A DNA stretch of 64,000 nt, from NCBI GenBank assembly GCA_963736685.1, contig CAVTPZ010000013.1, positions 1-64,000 of the forward strand. Reading direction: 5' to 3'. The position numbers and the translations under genes were made by a program. The notes beneath the pieces were generated by a model, which was not told the origin of the DNA, ran no database searches, and saw nothing but the letters and a program-made list of their open reading frames with translations. Shown here in pieces: positions 53,937 to 62,992 of the stretch. Source of the stretch: DASUPK01 sp963736685 (GTDB lineage Bacteria > Actinomycetota > Thermoleophilia > Solirubrobacterales > 70-9). How positions within the stretch are numbered: position 1 is the stretch's first letter; the number at the start of each line of letters is the position of its first letter.

Positions 53937-54386
53937 CTAGCCGAAGCGGCGCTCGATCGCCTCGCGGCGGTAGTCGAAGATCCGCTCGAGGTCACTGCGG
54001 ACGATCAGGTGGTGGGCCAGCCTGCCGAGCGGCCCGAGCGGCAGCGAATACCGAACGCGGTCGCCCATCACGACGCCATCGCCGTCCGGCTCGACGGTGT
54101 GGGCGTGATGCCAGTGCCGGTACGGCCCCCGGATCTGGGTGTCGGCGAAGCGATGCGGAGGCTCCCAGTCCTCGATGCGGCTCGACCAGCGCACCGGAAT
54201 GCCGTGCAGGCGCAGGCGGTATTCGATCTCGGCTCCACCACCCACCCGGTCGGGGGCTTCCGTGATCCGGAAGTGGAGCCACGGTGGCGTGATCTCCTCG
54301 AGGTTCCGAGGGTCGGCGAAGAAGTCGAAGACCTCCGCGGGCGCGGCGGGGATCCGCTGGGTGCGCTCGAGCAGATGTCGGGACAC
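53937..54386 (-). CDS. SRPBCC (START/polyketide cyclase-fold) ligand-binding protein
   Basis: 149 residues. The N-terminus HLLERTQRIPAAPAEVFDFF and ADPRNLEEITPPWLHFRITE are the characteristic first strand and helix. IPVRWSSRIEDWEPPHRFAD, GPYRHWHHAHTVEPDGDGVV and the C-terminal amphipathic helix LIVRSDLERIFDYRREAIER complete the helix-grip fold. It probably binds or transports a hydrophobic ligand. It follows the DUF2236 protein by 4 bp, and the two likely work together. Confidence 0.8.
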   Translation of the reverse strand: MSRHLLERTQRIPAAPAEVFDFFADPRNLEEITPPWLHFRITEAPDRVGGGAEIEYRLRLHGIPVRWSSRIEDWEPPHRFADTQIRGPYRHWHHAHTVEPDGDGVVMGDRVRYSLPLGPLGRLAHHLIVRSDLERIFDYRREAIERRFG

Positions 54387-54390
54387 GTCG

Positions 54391-55203
54391 CTAGACCGAG
54401 CGCGCCGCCGGAACGAACCGAAGGCTCGGGGGGAGCACGGGCAGCAGCACCCGCTTCACGTACTGAGCCCCGCCGGCGACCAGCGCGCGCCGAAGCCGCA
54501 CCGGCGGAAGCGCCGAGAAGCCGTACTGCTCGCGGATCGTGTCGGGGAGAAGGGCGATCGTGATGAAGTTGGCGGTCTCCACCAGCGGCCGGGCCGGAAG
54601 CGGCACCGGCGGCTCGAAGACGATCCGCCGCGCCGTCCTGCGCGCCCACTCGGTGACGTGGAGACGGTCACCTTCCAGCATCTCGCGGCGGTAGTCATCG
54701 AGGTCGGCGAGGGTCCCGGGCATCTCGGGGCGCCGGAGCCCGAAGAGCTCGCCCATCGTCTTGAAGTCCTCCCAGTACTCGGCCTCCTCGTCGCGGCTGA
54801 GCTCGCCGACGTAGAGCCGGTAGACGACGAGAGCCGAGTCGATCAGGGTGAAGAGCACCCACATGAGGAGCTCCTGGTCGTCCGCCCGATAGGGCGTGCC
54901 GGTGGGATACGGGCCGGCCGCCTCCTTCAGCTTGCCCCGAACGCGCTTGTGAGCCGCCCGCACCGGTGCGGTCATCCGGTCGGCCTCCTCGCGGGTGCCG
55001 AAGCCGATCGCGTTCACCACCTCAGCGGTTCGCTCCAGCCGTTCGTAGGGTTCGTCGAGAGAGTCGGTGTGGGCGAGAAGACCTGAGACCGCCAGCGGGT
55101 GCGCCGCCTGCATGAGGAGCGCCCGCGGTCCGGAGAGGGCCACAGCCCGTTCGCGGTTGATCCGCCGGAGCATCGATTCGTCGGTGAAGTAGCCGTCGGG
55201 CAT
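54391..55203 (-). CDS. DUF2236 / MpaB-family (latex-clearing-protein-like) oxygenase-type protein
   Basis: 270 residues. Family marks: LRRINRERAVALSGPRALLM, QAAHPLAVSGLLAHTDSLDE, VRAAHKRVRGKLKEAAGPYP with the conserved His, and YRADDQELLMWVLFTLIDSA. In this family a histidine-ligated metal or haem is thought to be used in oxidation. Relatives are frequent in actinobacteria and mycobacteria. Substrate unknown. The promoter side faces the NrdR boxes of nrdR, which lie 40-85 bp upstream of this gene as well. Confidence 0.82.
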   Translation of the reverse strand: MPDGYFTDESMLRRINRERAVALSGPRALLMQAAHPLAVSGLLAHTDSLDEPYERLERTAEVVNAIGFGTREEADRMTAPVRAAHKRVRGKLKEAAGPYPTGTPYRADDQELLMWVLFTLIDSALVVYRLYVGELSRDEEAEYWEDFKTMGELFGLRRPEMPGTLADLDDYRREMLEGDRLHVTEWARRTARRIVFEPPVPLPARPLVETANFITIALLPDTIREQYGFSALPPVRLRRALVAGGAQYVKRVLLPVLPPSLRFVPAARSV

Positions 55204-55241
55204 CTCCTCAAGGCTAGGCGACGCCGTCCCTCGGCCTTGGC

Positions 55242-55257
55242 ACGCTATATCTAGTGT
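55242..55257 (+). promoter_or_regulatory. NrdR box upstream of nrdR-nrdJ
   Basis: ACGCTATATCTAGTGT is close to the known NrdR consensus (ACACTATATATAGTGT-like) and nearly palindromic. Its centre is about 60 bp ahead of nrdR. A second, weaker half site (ACACTAT, 55284-55290) follows 42 bp downstream, about four helical turns, which fits the tandem sites NrdR uses. The region therefore probably autoregulates nrdR-nrdJ. Confidence 0.65.
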
Positions 55258-55283
55258 TCAGAGCGGATCCTACGGTTTGCCAA

Positions 55284-55299
55284 ACACTATGGTCCTGTA
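55284..55299 (+). promoter_or_regulatory. Second, weaker NrdR-like site
   Basis: ACACTATGGTCCTGTA shares only the left half of the NrdR consensus. Spacing to the first box supports it; sequence alone would not. Confidence 0.35.
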
Positions 55300-55310
55300 C
55301 ACTCCCACGA

Positions 55311-55721
55311 GTGCACTGTCCCCACTGCGACTCCTCCACCAAGACCCTCGAGACCCGCCGTGTCCCCGACGGCGCGGTCCGCCGGCGCCGTGAGTGCCCC
55401 TCCTGCGGCCACCGCTTCACCACCTACGAGCGCGCGGTGCCGGAGGTCCTCGAAGTCGTCAAGCGGGACGGGCACATCCAGCCCTTCGGTCGCGACAAGC
55501 TCCTCCGAAGCCTCAACGCGGCAACCCACAAGCGGCAGCTCGACCCGCGAAAGCTCGGTCTCCTCGTTGACGGGGTCGAGAGGGAGATCCGCGACGCCGG
55601 CGGCCGGCTTAGCGCCGAGCGCATCGGCGAGCTCTGCCTGGAGGGCCTGGAGAAAATCGACCACGGAGCCTATCTGCAGTTTGCGGGAACTCTGCCGGAC
55701 GCCGCTCGGAGCGCGTCGTGA
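55311..55721 (+). CDS. nrdR: Transcriptional repressor of ribonucleotide reductase genes
   Basis: 136 residues from GTG 55311 (MHCPHCDSSTKTLETRRVPD). The N-terminal zinc ribbon has CPHC and CPSCGHRFTTYERAVPEV, and the ATP-cone follows: VVKRDGHIQPFGRDKLLRSL and LCLEGLEKIDHGAYLQFAGT. It senses (d)ATP and represses RNR genes. It is encoded 100 bp before nrdJ. Confidence 0.92.
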   Translation: MHCPHCDSSTKTLETRRVPDGAVRRRRECPSCGHRFTTYERAVPEVLEVVKRDGHIQPFGRDKLLRSLNAATHKRQLDPRKLGLLVDGVEREIRDAGGRLSAERIGELCLEGLEKIDHGAYLQFAGTLPDAARSAS

Positions 55722-55821
55722 AAATCCCCGCAAATAACGAATTAGTGGCACCTCGGTTCCGTCCGAACGGCGGAGGATGCTGCGGTGCTCACCCCAATAG
55801 CCGAGCGAGAGGAGAAGACTG

Positions 55822-58632
55822 ATGCCGAAGGCCACTTCCAAGGCAGCGATCACAACCGAGAAGGGCCTCGTCATCGAACGCCGGTTCACCTCTCCAGGGA
55901 CACATCCCTACGACGAGCTCGAGTGGGAGACGCGGGACGCGATCATCGGCGACCCCGAAAAGCCCGCCTTCGAGCAGCGCGGGATCGAGTTCCCGAAGAC
56001 CTGGTCGCAGAACGCGACGAACATCGTCGCCCAGAAGTACTTCCGCGGCCGGCCCGGCTCCCCCGAGCGTGAGACTTCCGTCAAGCAGATGGTCAGCCGC
56101 GTCGCCGGCCGGATCGCCGAGGTCGGCCGCGAGCAGGGCTACTTCGCGACCGACCAGGACGGCGCCGCCTTCGAGGACGAGCTCACCTCGATCCTGGTCA
56201 ACCAGAAGGCCGCCTTCAACAGCCCGGTCTGGTTCAACGTCGGCTGGAAGGATCCGGGCTCCGAGCAGGCATCGGCCTGCTTCATCCTCTCGGTCGAGGA
56301 CGACATGGACTCCATCCTCTCCTGGAACACCAAGGAGGGGATCATCTTCAAGGGCGGCTCCGGCTCCGGCATCAACCTCTCCAAGATCCGCGGCTCCATG
56401 GAGCACCTCTCCAAGGGCGGGATCGCCTCCGGCCCGGTCAGCTTCATGCGCGGCGCGGACTCCTGGGCGGGCGCGATCAAGTCGGGTGGCGGCACCCGTC
56501 GCGCGGCCAAGATGGTCGTGCTCGACGTCGACCATCCGGACATCGAGAAGTTCATCTGGTGCAAGGCGGACGAGGAGAAGAAGGCCGCCGCACTGAAGGC
56601 AGCCGACTTCGACATGCGCCTTGACTCCGACGCCTTCGACTCGGTCCAGTTCCAGAACGCGAACAACTCGGTCCGGGTGACCGACGAGTTCATGAAGGCG
56701 GTCGAGAACGACGAGGACTGGGACCTGGTCGGCCGCGTCGACGGCAAGCCGATCAAGACCGTCAAGGCGCGCGCGCTGATGGACCAGATCGCGGATGCGG
56801 CCTGGCAGTGCGCCGACCCGGGCATCCAGTACGACACGACGATCAACCGCTGGCACACGGACCCGAACACGGGCCCGATCACCGCGTCGAATCCCTGCTC
56901 CGAGTACATGTCGATCGACGACTCGGCCTGCAACCTCGCCTCGCTCAACCTGATGAAGTTCCGCAACGAGGACGGCACCTTCGACGTCGACGACTTCACC
57001 CACGCGGTGGACATCGTCTTCCTCGCCCAGGAGATCCTGGTCGGCTTCTCCAGCTACCCGACCGAGCAGATCACCGAGAACGCCAGGGCCTTCCGCCAGC
57101 TCGGCCTCGGCTACGCCAACCTCGGCGCCCTGCTGATGTCGAACGGCCTCGCCTACGACTCGGACGAGGGCCGCGCCCTGGCCGGCTCCATCACCGCGCT
57201 GATGACGGGCCGCGGCTACAAGATGTCGGCTGAGATCGCGGGCTCGATGGGCCCGTACGACGGCTACGAGGTGAACCGCGAGCCTCACAACCAGGTGATG
57301 CGGATGCACCAGTCGGCCGCCTACGAGCTCGAGGAAACCCTCGTCGAGGAGCCGCTGCTCCACGCCGCCCGCGAGTCATGGGACGAGGCGGTGGCGCTCG
57401 GCGAGCAGCACGGCTACCGCAACGCCCAGGCGACCGTGCTCGCCCCCACGGGGACGATCTCCTTCCTGATGGACTGCGACACGACCGGCATCGAGCCGGA
57501 CTTCTCGCTGGTCAAGTTCAAGGAGCTGGTCGGCGGCGGTCAGATGAAGATCGTCAACCGCTCGGTCAACCTCGCGCTGGAGACTCTCGGCTACACCGAG
57601 ACGGAGGTCGAGCAGATCGATGCCCACATCAACGAGCACAACACGATCATCGGGGCGCCCGGCCTGAAGGACGAGCATCTCGAGGTCTTCGACGTGGCTG
57701 TCGGCGAGCGCTCCATCTCGCACACCGGCCACATCGACATGATGGCGGCGGCTCAGCCGTTCCTCTCGGGCGCGATCTCGAAGACGGTCAACCTGCCGGA
57801 GTCCGCGACGATCGCCGACATCGCCGACGCCTACAGCGACGGCTGGAGGAAGGGCCTCAAGGCGCTGGCGATCTACCGCGACGGCTCCAAGACCGCGCAG
57901 GCGCTGAAGACCGACGCCGGCGACAAGAAGGACGCCGCCGTCGAGGTCGTGGAGGTAGCGCCGCAGCGCAAGCGGATGCCGCGGGAGCGTGAGTCGATCA
58001 CCCACAAGTTCTCGATCGGCATGCAGGAGGGCTACATCACGGCGGGCAAGTACGAGGACGGATCGGTCGGCGAGATCTTCCTCACCGACCTGGGCAAGGA
58101 GGGCTCGACGATCAAGGGCCTGATGAACGCCTTCGCGACCTCGATCTCGATGGGGCTGCAGTACGGGGTCCCGCTCGAAGACTACGTGCGCAAGTTCAGC
58201 TACATGCGCTTCGAGCCCGAGGGCATCACCCGCAACCCGGAGATCCCCTTCGCGAAGTCCCTCCCGGACTACATCATGCGCTGGCTCGCCAGCCGGTTCA
58301 TCAACGACGTCGACTACCTGGAGAGCCTCGGGATCCTGACCGACGAGGTCCGCGCGAGGAAGGATGCCCAGCAGGCCTTCCCGATGGAGGACACCAACGG
58401 CCACTCGAACGGTGAGGGCAACGGGAACGGCAACGGCTCTCCGAGTGGCGAAGCCAACGGCGAGTCCAAGCCGGCGACCGCCGCGCTCACCGACACGCCG
58501 CCGGTCGTCCCGGCGAAGATCGGAGCCGACCTCGAACTCGGCCCGGCCTGCGACCAGTGCGGAGGCATGATGCAGCGCACGGGCTCCTGCTACACGTGCT
58601 CCAGCTGCGGCAACAACACCGGCTGCGGCTAG
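55822..58632 (+). CDS. nrdJ: Class II (B12-dependent) ribonucleoside-diphosphate reductase
   Basis: 936 residues, intact. The adenosylcobalamin-dependent class II core includes AAFNSPVWFNVGWKDPG, SACFILSVEDDMDSILSWNT, IFKGGSGSGINLSKIRGSME, the finger-loop TASNPCSEYMSIDDSACNLA (N-x-C-x-E site), and APTGTISFLMDCDTTGIEPD with the radical-site region. Low-complexity NGHSNGEGNGNGNGSPSGEA links to a C-terminal Cys-rich redox module (ACDQCGGMMQRTGSCYTCSS). It makes deoxyribonucleotides in aerobic or anaerobic conditions but needs B12. There is no cobalamin riboswitch in the 100 bp leader, so control is likely by NrdR. Confidence 0.93.
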   Translation: MPKATSKAAITTEKGLVIERRFTSPGTHPYDELEWETRDAIIGDPEKPAFEQRGIEFPKTWSQNATNIVAQKYFRGRPGSPERETSVKQMVSRVAGRIAEVGREQGYFATDQDGAAFEDELTSILVNQKAAFNSPVWFNVGWKDPGSEQASACFILSVEDDMDSILSWNTKEGIIFKGGSGSGINLSKIRGSMEHLSKGGIASGPVSFMRGADSWAGAIKSGGGTRRAAKMVVLDVDHPDIEKFIWCKADEEKKAAALKAADFDMRLDSDAFDSVQFQNANNSVRVTDEFMKAVENDEDWDLVGRVDGKPIKTVKARALMDQIADAAWQCADPGIQYDTTINRWHTDPNTGPITASNPCSEYMSIDDSACNLASLNLMKFRNEDGTFDVDDFTHAVDIVFLAQEILVGFSSYPTEQITENARAFRQLGLGYANLGALLMSNGLAYDSDEGRALAGSITALMTGRGYKMSAEIAGSMGPYDGYEVNREPHNQVMRMHQSAAYELEETLVEEPLLHAARESWDEAVALGEQHGYRNAQATVLAPTGTISFLMDCDTTGIEPDFSLVKFKELVGGGQMKIVNRSVNLALETLGYTETEVEQIDAHINEHNTIIGAPGLKDEHLEVFDVAVGERSISHTGHIDMMAAAQPFLSGAISKTVNLPESATIADIADAYSDGWRKGLKALAIYRDGSKTAQALKTDAGDKKDAAVEVVEVAPQRKRMPRERESITHKFSIGMQEGYITAGKYEDGSVGEIFLTDLGKEGSTIKGLMNAFATSISMGLQYGVPLEDYVRKFSYMRFEPEGITRNPEIPFAKSLPDYIMRWLASRFINDVDYLESLGILTDEVRARKDAQQAFPMEDTNGHSNGEGNGNGNGSPSGEANGESKPATAALTDTPPVVPAKIGADLELGPACDQCGGMMQRTGSCYTCSSCGNNTGCG

Positions 58633-58655
58633 CAACCACCAGACAGCAGACCTTC

Positions 58656-58681
58656 GAAACGCCGGCGAAAGCCGGCGTTTC
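58656..58681 (+). terminator. Intrinsic terminator after nrdJ
   Basis: GAAACGCCGGC (58656-58666), loop GAAA, and GCCGGCGTTTC (58671-58681): an 11-bp perfect stem with a TTT run inside the 3' side, 24 bases after the stop. The clearest terminator of the window. Confidence 0.8.
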
Positions 58682-58776
58682 TGTGTGACGGACGCCACTC
58701 TGGAAATCCCGCGGGAGGTCCCCCGCGTAGTACTGGCAGGGAGCATTTTGGGGACGACCGAAGGAAGGCACCAAAG

Positions 58777-59367
58777 ATGAAATTCAGGCGTGGTTTTCTC
58801 ACCCTGCTCGCCGTTCCCGTGCTCGCCATCGGCTTGGCGGCATGCGGCGGCAGCAGCAATAGCAGCAGCGACAATGGCTCCTCGAATGCCGCCAGCACCA
58901 TCCCGGCGCAGACGAGCGGCGGCTCCAACACCGTGGCGACCAAGTCGGTCAGCGGCGTCGGCACCGTGCTCGTGGATTCGAAGGGCGACGTGCTCTACAC
59001 CAACAACCAGGACACCGCCTCGAAGATGGCGTGCACGGCCTCGTGCCAGAGCATCTGGCCGCCGGCGATGGCGTCCGGCGGACAGCCAACCTCATCGGAT
59101 TCCGCGGTGCAGGCGAAGCTCGGCGTTGCCAACGGGCAGCTGACCTTCAACGGAAAGCCGCTCTACACGTTCGTCCAGGACAGCCCCGGTCAGGCGACCG
59201 GCAACGGCTTCATGGACAACTTCGGCGGCACCGCGTTTACCTGGACCGCAGCGATGGCCAGTGGCTCGGCTTCGTCGGGCTCGGGCTCCGCAGCAGCGGC
59301 GCCCACGACGAGCAGCAGCTCCAGCTCATCGAGCGGGTCCTCCGGCGGCGGCGGTTACGGCTACTAG
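58777..59367 (+). CDS. Lipoprotein with two secreted-repeat (Lipoprotein_15-type) motifs
   Basis: 196 residues. Signal and lipobox: LLAVPVLAIGLAACGGSSNS, modified at the Cys of LAAC. After a Ser/Asn-rich spacer, the repeats GTVLVDSKGDVLYTNNQDTA...CTASCQSIWPP and LTFNGKPLYTFVQDSPGQAT are the PF03640-type motif of predicted secreted lipoproteins. The C-terminal 45 residues are Ser/Gly/Ala-rich and end GGGGYGY. It sits on the outer face of the membrane. Function unknown; some relatives are under redox or metal control. Confidence 0.8.
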   Translation: MKFRRGFLTLLAVPVLAIGLAACGGSSNSSSDNGSSNAASTIPAQTSGGSNTVATKSVSGVGTVLVDSKGDVLYTNNQDTASKMACTASCQSIWPPAMASGGQPTSSDSAVQAKLGVANGQLTFNGKPLYTFVQDSPGQATGNGFMDNFGGTAFTWTAAMASGSASSGSGSAAAAPTTSSSSSSSSGSSGGGGYGY

Positions 59368-59477
59368 TCGCCCGCCAGCAGTTCGGCCGCGCTCGTCACC
59401 TCGGCATATTCATCGGCGAGCGCGGCCAGGAGCGTGCGGGAGGGCGCCATTCCCCGAGGCTACTGATGCGGCCCTGG

Positions 59478-60956
59478 CTACCGCTGACGCGGTCGATGTG
59501 GATGCCTCCACACGCCTGCCCGTGCCAGGAGATGGTGGAGCAGCGCCTGATGGAGCAGCGCGGCCCGGCTCGGGACGGTGCCAGGAGGAAGCATCAGGTC
59601 CGAGCTCACCGCCTGGAAATGATCGGGCGAGCCCGGCGTCGTCACCGGAATGCCACCCGGCGGAGCCGAGCTGATGCCGGCGGCGCCGAGCTCCTGCGAG
59701 TCGCCCCAGCACTGCATGCCGGCGGGGGTCGAATCATCCGAGTAGTACGCGGTGGCGCTGCCCTGGAAAGCGCCGGCGAAGCTCGAGTCCACCCGGTCGT
59801 CGGCGAAGAGCGAGCCCTGTGGCCCCTGCCAGAGATGCCAGTTCGACGGGGTCGCGCCGGGCAACGAGTCCGGGTTGCCGTCGACCGGGACACCGCCCTG
59901 GTGCTGCTCGTCGTAGTAGGTCATCCCGATCGCCGCCGGGCTCAGGTCGTATTCGGTGAACAGGCTGGGGATCGGATGTACCCGCAGGTCGGTGACGATG
60001 TCGTGGCGGTCGGCATAGAAGAGGTCGGTTCGCTCGGTGTAGGGGCCGCTGTTGGCGCCGACATAGGAGCGGATCGCGCGCACGGGCCCGTCCTTGTTGA
60101 CGACGAAGGCGCCCTCGCCGGCATTGAAGGTCGCCTCGCTGCGGCCGCAGCTGCCGGGGGCGAAGGCGAACTTGTAGCCATCGAGGATGTCCGCACCGCT
60201 CGCGCCGCCGGCGGAGATGCCGAGCTGGTCGAAGAACCAGCGGTCGCTGAAGCCCGCCGTGTAGTCCTTCGTGGAAATGGTCGAGGCCTCGGGGTTCGGG
60301 CCGGCGGCGCGATGATAGGTCGACCGGTAGTCCCCGCTCAGGAGATGGAAGTCGTATCTGACGTAGTCGGCGGGCTGGGTCGCCGGGGCCGTCTTCTGGA
60401 AGAGATAGACCCAGGCCTTCGCGGAGCTGTCCGGATCCTGCAGGAGCACCGGGGTGGCGCCCGCGCCCAGGGTGGCCCGGGGCCGCTTCGACTTCGCGGG
60501 GGCATGCCAGCCGGCGTCCGCCGCCATGAACACGACCTCGTCGTTCGCGTCCAGGGTCGGATCGGGGTCCGGCCCGACGAACGTGTTCGGGTCCGTGTAC
60601 TGGAGGGCGGTGGCGCCGACCGGCGCCGTGCCGTAGACCGTTCCCTGGACTCCAGGGCCGCCACTTGGGGTGCCGAAGTCCACCACGGCTCGCTCGTCCA
60701 CCTGTACCGGGACAGCGATCCATCGGCCCCGCTTGGCGCGACGGCCCTTGGCCGGCTTGTAGCGGTAGGCGGCCAGATTCGCCGGCGCGCTGCCGAGCAG
60801 CCGCGGCAGCTCGGCGCCGGTCATGACCACCGGATCGGTGGGGCGGTCGAGAGCGGGCGCCGGCACCTTGCTCGCCGGCTTCTTCTTCGCGTGGGCGATG
60901 CCGGCGCCGAGCAAGGGGCAGGCGAGCAGGACGAGGGGCGTAATCAGCTTGCGCAT
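59478..60956 (-). CDS. Large secreted protein of unknown function
   Basis: 492 residues with a signal peptide (LITPLVLLACPLLGAGIAHA). Body motifs: YRYKPAKGRRAKRGRWIAVP (basic), VDFGTPSGGPGVQGTVYGTA, EVVFMAADAGWHAPAKSKRP, ADYVRYDFHLLSGDYRSTYH, NAGEGAFVVNKDGPVRAIRS, HQGGVPVDGNPDSLPGATPS. Beta-rich; no catalytic motif recognised. The last 25 residues (LLHHLLARAGVWRHPHRPRQ) look unlike the rest, and a frame slip before the end is likely. Similar proteins appear as hypothetical secreted proteins in soil actinobacteria. Confidence 0.6.
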   Translation of the reverse strand: MRKLITPLVLLACPLLGAGIAHAKKKPASKVPAPALDRPTDPVVMTGAELPRLLGSAPANLAAYRYKPAKGRRAKRGRWIAVPVQVDERAVVDFGTPSGGPGVQGTVYGTAPVGATALQYTDPNTFVGPDPDPTLDANDEVVFMAADAGWHAPAKSKRPRATLGAGATPVLLQDPDSSAKAWVYLFQKTAPATQPADYVRYDFHLLSGDYRSTYHRAAGPNPEASTISTKDYTAGFSDRWFFDQLGISAGGASGADILDGYKFAFAPGSCGRSEATFNAGEGAFVVNKDGPVRAIRSYVGANSGPYTERTDLFYADRHDIVTDLRVHPIPSLFTEYDLSPAAIGMTYYDEQHQGGVPVDGNPDSLPGATPSNWHLWQGPQGSLFADDRVDSSFAGAFQGSATAYYSDDSTPAGMQCWGDSQELGAAGISSAPPGGIPVTTPGSPDHFQAVSSDLMLPPGTVPSRAALLHQALLHHLLARAGVWRHPHRPRQR

Positions 60957-61088
60957 GGGATCGGGGATGCAAACACAACATCGGCGGCTGAGATTCGGGA
61001 TTGATCGAGGAGGGGGCGGGCCTGGACGCCTGGGCTACCAAGAAAGGGTCTTGTTCGGGCGCCTGACGGACGGGTACCTTCGCTCACC

Positions 61089-62171
61089 GTGTTGCGGAGC
61101 AGAGGGCAGAGGGTCCTGCAGCAGGTCAGCGACGCGGGTCTCGACGTAACCCGCGGAAGACCGCTGGACGGAGATGGGGTCCTGTTGCGCTGCCTGCCGT
61201 GGCTCACGGCAGGGGTCCTCGCCTGTGTCTTCCTGCCGCTGCTCCCCGATTGGCCGACGACGGGCGACCTGATCGCCCTCGCCCTGGTCCCCGTGATCGT
61301 CGGGAGCGCGGTGTTTGTGCCGTGGGAGCGGCTGCCGGCCTGGTGCCAGGCGGTCCCGCCGATGCTGCCCTTCGCCATGGTCGCCCTGGTCCACGGCTCG
61401 CACGAGAGCGTCACCACGGCCTACACGCCGGTGGTGCTGCTGCCGGTGATCTGGTTCGCGTTCTACGGCTCACGTCGCCAGCTGCTGGTCTCGGTGCTCC
61501 TGGTCGGCGCCACCCTCGCTGTCCCCTCCCCGGTCTTCAGCGGCTATCCCGCGCTCGAACCTCTGGCCGCCGGCTTCTGGATGGGCGTGGCCGGAATCAT
61601 CGGGTTCTCGATCAACGCGCTCGTGCGACAGCGAGAGAGGCTCCAGCGACAGCTGGGCGCCATGGCTCGAACCGACGCCCTCACCGGTCTCCCGAACCGC
61701 CGGGCCTGGGACGAGGCGCTCGATCGCGAGCTCGCGATGGCAAATCGCAGCGGCGCGCCGGTTTGTGTCGCGCTCCTCGACCTCGACAACTTCAAGGAGT
61801 TCAACGACCTGAACGGCCATCCGGCCGGTGACACCCACCTCCGGGAGGCGGCGGGCATGTGGAGCGCGCGCCTGCGAACCGCGGACCTGATCGCCCGCTA
61901 TGGCGGCGAGGAGTTCGCCGTTCTGCTCACCGCGACGAATGCTGATCAGGCGCATGACCTGATCGAGACGCTGCGTGGCTGCGTGCCGAGCGAGGAGACC
62001 GTGTCCGCGGGGATCGCCGAGTGGGACGGGATCGAGTCCAGCGGGGAACTGCTGATCCGCGCGGACCGCGCCCTCTACGACGCGAAGCGAGGCGGGCGCA
62101 ACCGCACGATTGCGATCCACGCGCTCCGCTTCTCGCATCCCGAGCCCGAGCCGGACCCGGAGCCCGCCTAG
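61089..62171 (+). CDS. Membrane diguanylate cyclase (GGDEF)
   Basis: 360 residues from GTG 61089. About six hydrophobic segments (LLRCLPWLTAGVLACVFLPL, ALALVPVIVGSAVFVPWERL, LLVSVLLVGATLAVPSPVFS) precede a GGDEF domain beginning ARTDALTGLPNRRAWDEALD. The active-site motif is ARYGGEEFAVLLTATNADQA (GGEEF), and NGHPAGDTHLREAAGMWS is the substrate Asn/Asp region. No RxxD I-site is obvious before GGEEF. It makes cyclic-di-GMP from two GTP. Its stop overlaps that of the convergent hydrolase by four bases. Confidence 0.88.
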   Translation: MLRSRGQRVLQQVSDAGLDVTRGRPLDGDGVLLRCLPWLTAGVLACVFLPLLPDWPTTGDLIALALVPVIVGSAVFVPWERLPAWCQAVPPMLPFAMVALVHGSHESVTTAYTPVVLLPVIWFAFYGSRRQLLVSVLLVGATLAVPSPVFSGYPALEPLAAGFWMGVAGIIGFSINALVRQRERLQRQLGAMARTDALTGLPNRRAWDEALDRELAMANRSGAPVCVALLDLDNFKEFNDLNGHPAGDTHLREAAGMWSARLRTADLIARYGGEEFAVLLTATNADQAHDLIETLRGCVPSEETVSAGIAEWDGIESSGELLIRADRALYDAKRGGRNRTIAIHALRFSHPEPEPDPEPA

Positions 62172-62992
62172 CTCGATCTGCTCCAGTAGCGGTCGAGCCC
62201 CGCCCACTGCTGCTCGGGCGGAACCGCTTGGAGCAGCGCCTCCGCGGTGCCGGGATCGGCCGCCTCGACGACCATCTCCCGGATCCGACCCTCGAACTCG
62301 TCGCTCGAGAGCTCGCGGGCCAGCCTGCCCTGTTCCCGCAGGCGCTCACGGACGAGGTCGAGGTGCGCCTCCGGCTCGTCGACCTCGCCGAAGTGGGTCA
62401 ATCCGAGGCTGTCGGGCTCCCAGTCGAGGATCCGGTCGATCGATTCTTCCCAGACATCGAGGTCGATGTCAGGCGGCGGGGTCGGCGGCATGATGAAGCC
62501 GCTCGGGGGGATGCGGACCGCAGCGGTATCTCCGACGAAGGCACGTCCACTTGGCGGATGGAAGTAGCTGACGTGGTGGGATGCATGGCCCGGCGTGTAG
62601 GAGACCTTGAAGCCGAGGACCTCCTCGCCGCCGCCCAGCGGATGGAGATTCCCCTCGGGCACCGGGGCGACCTCACCCCAGAGCCTCTCCATCTCGTCGC
62701 CGTAGAGCCGCTCGGCGCTCGCAAGCAGCTTGGACGGATCCGCCAGGTGCCTGGCGCCGCGCTCGTGCACGTACACGGGCAGATCTGGCCACCGCCTCAC
62801 CAGGTTGCCCGCGGCGCCGGCGTGGTCGAGGTGGATGTGGGTGAGCAGCAGCGCCCGTGGCCGCTCGCCGCCCAGCGCCTCGACCAGGGTCTCCATCGAG
62901 CTCGTCGGCCCAGGATCGATCAGTACGCCGTCGATCTCCCAGCAGCCGATCACCCGTTTGCGGCCGAGGTGACGGACGTCGATCAGGTTCAT
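62168..62992 (-). CDS. Metallo-beta-lactamase-fold hydrolase
   Basis: 274 residues. The metal site is ALLLTHIHLDHAGAAGNLVR (HxHxDH), then KVSYTPGHASHHVSYFHPPS (His) and GRAFVGDTAAVRIPPSGFIM (Asp). DSLGLTHFGEVDEPEAHLDL supplies the last His. The C-terminal helical part has SDEFEGRIREMVVEAADPGT. It could be a thioesterase or glyoxalase II-like hydrolase. It overlaps the amine oxidase by 4 bp, so the two are an operon. Confidence 0.85.
   Translation of the reverse strand: MNLIDVRHLGRKRVIGCWEIDGVLIDPGPTSSMETLVEALGGERPRALLLTHIHLDHAGAAGNLVRRWPDLPVYVHERGARHLADPSKLLASAERLYGDEMERLWGEVAPVPEGNLHPLGGGEEVLGFKVSYTPGHASHHVSYFHPPSGRAFVGDTAAVRIPPSGFIMPPTPPPDIDLDVWEESIDRILDWEPDSLGLTHFGEVDEPEAHLDLVRERLREQGRLARELSSDEFEGRIREMVVEAADPGTAEALLQAVPPEQQWAGLDRYWSRSS

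Noticed and set aside
55722..55821. Cobalamin riboswitch before nrdJ
   Set aside because: The space is only 100 bp and lacks the conserved B12-box and core; the NrdR boxes upstream of nrdR explain control better.
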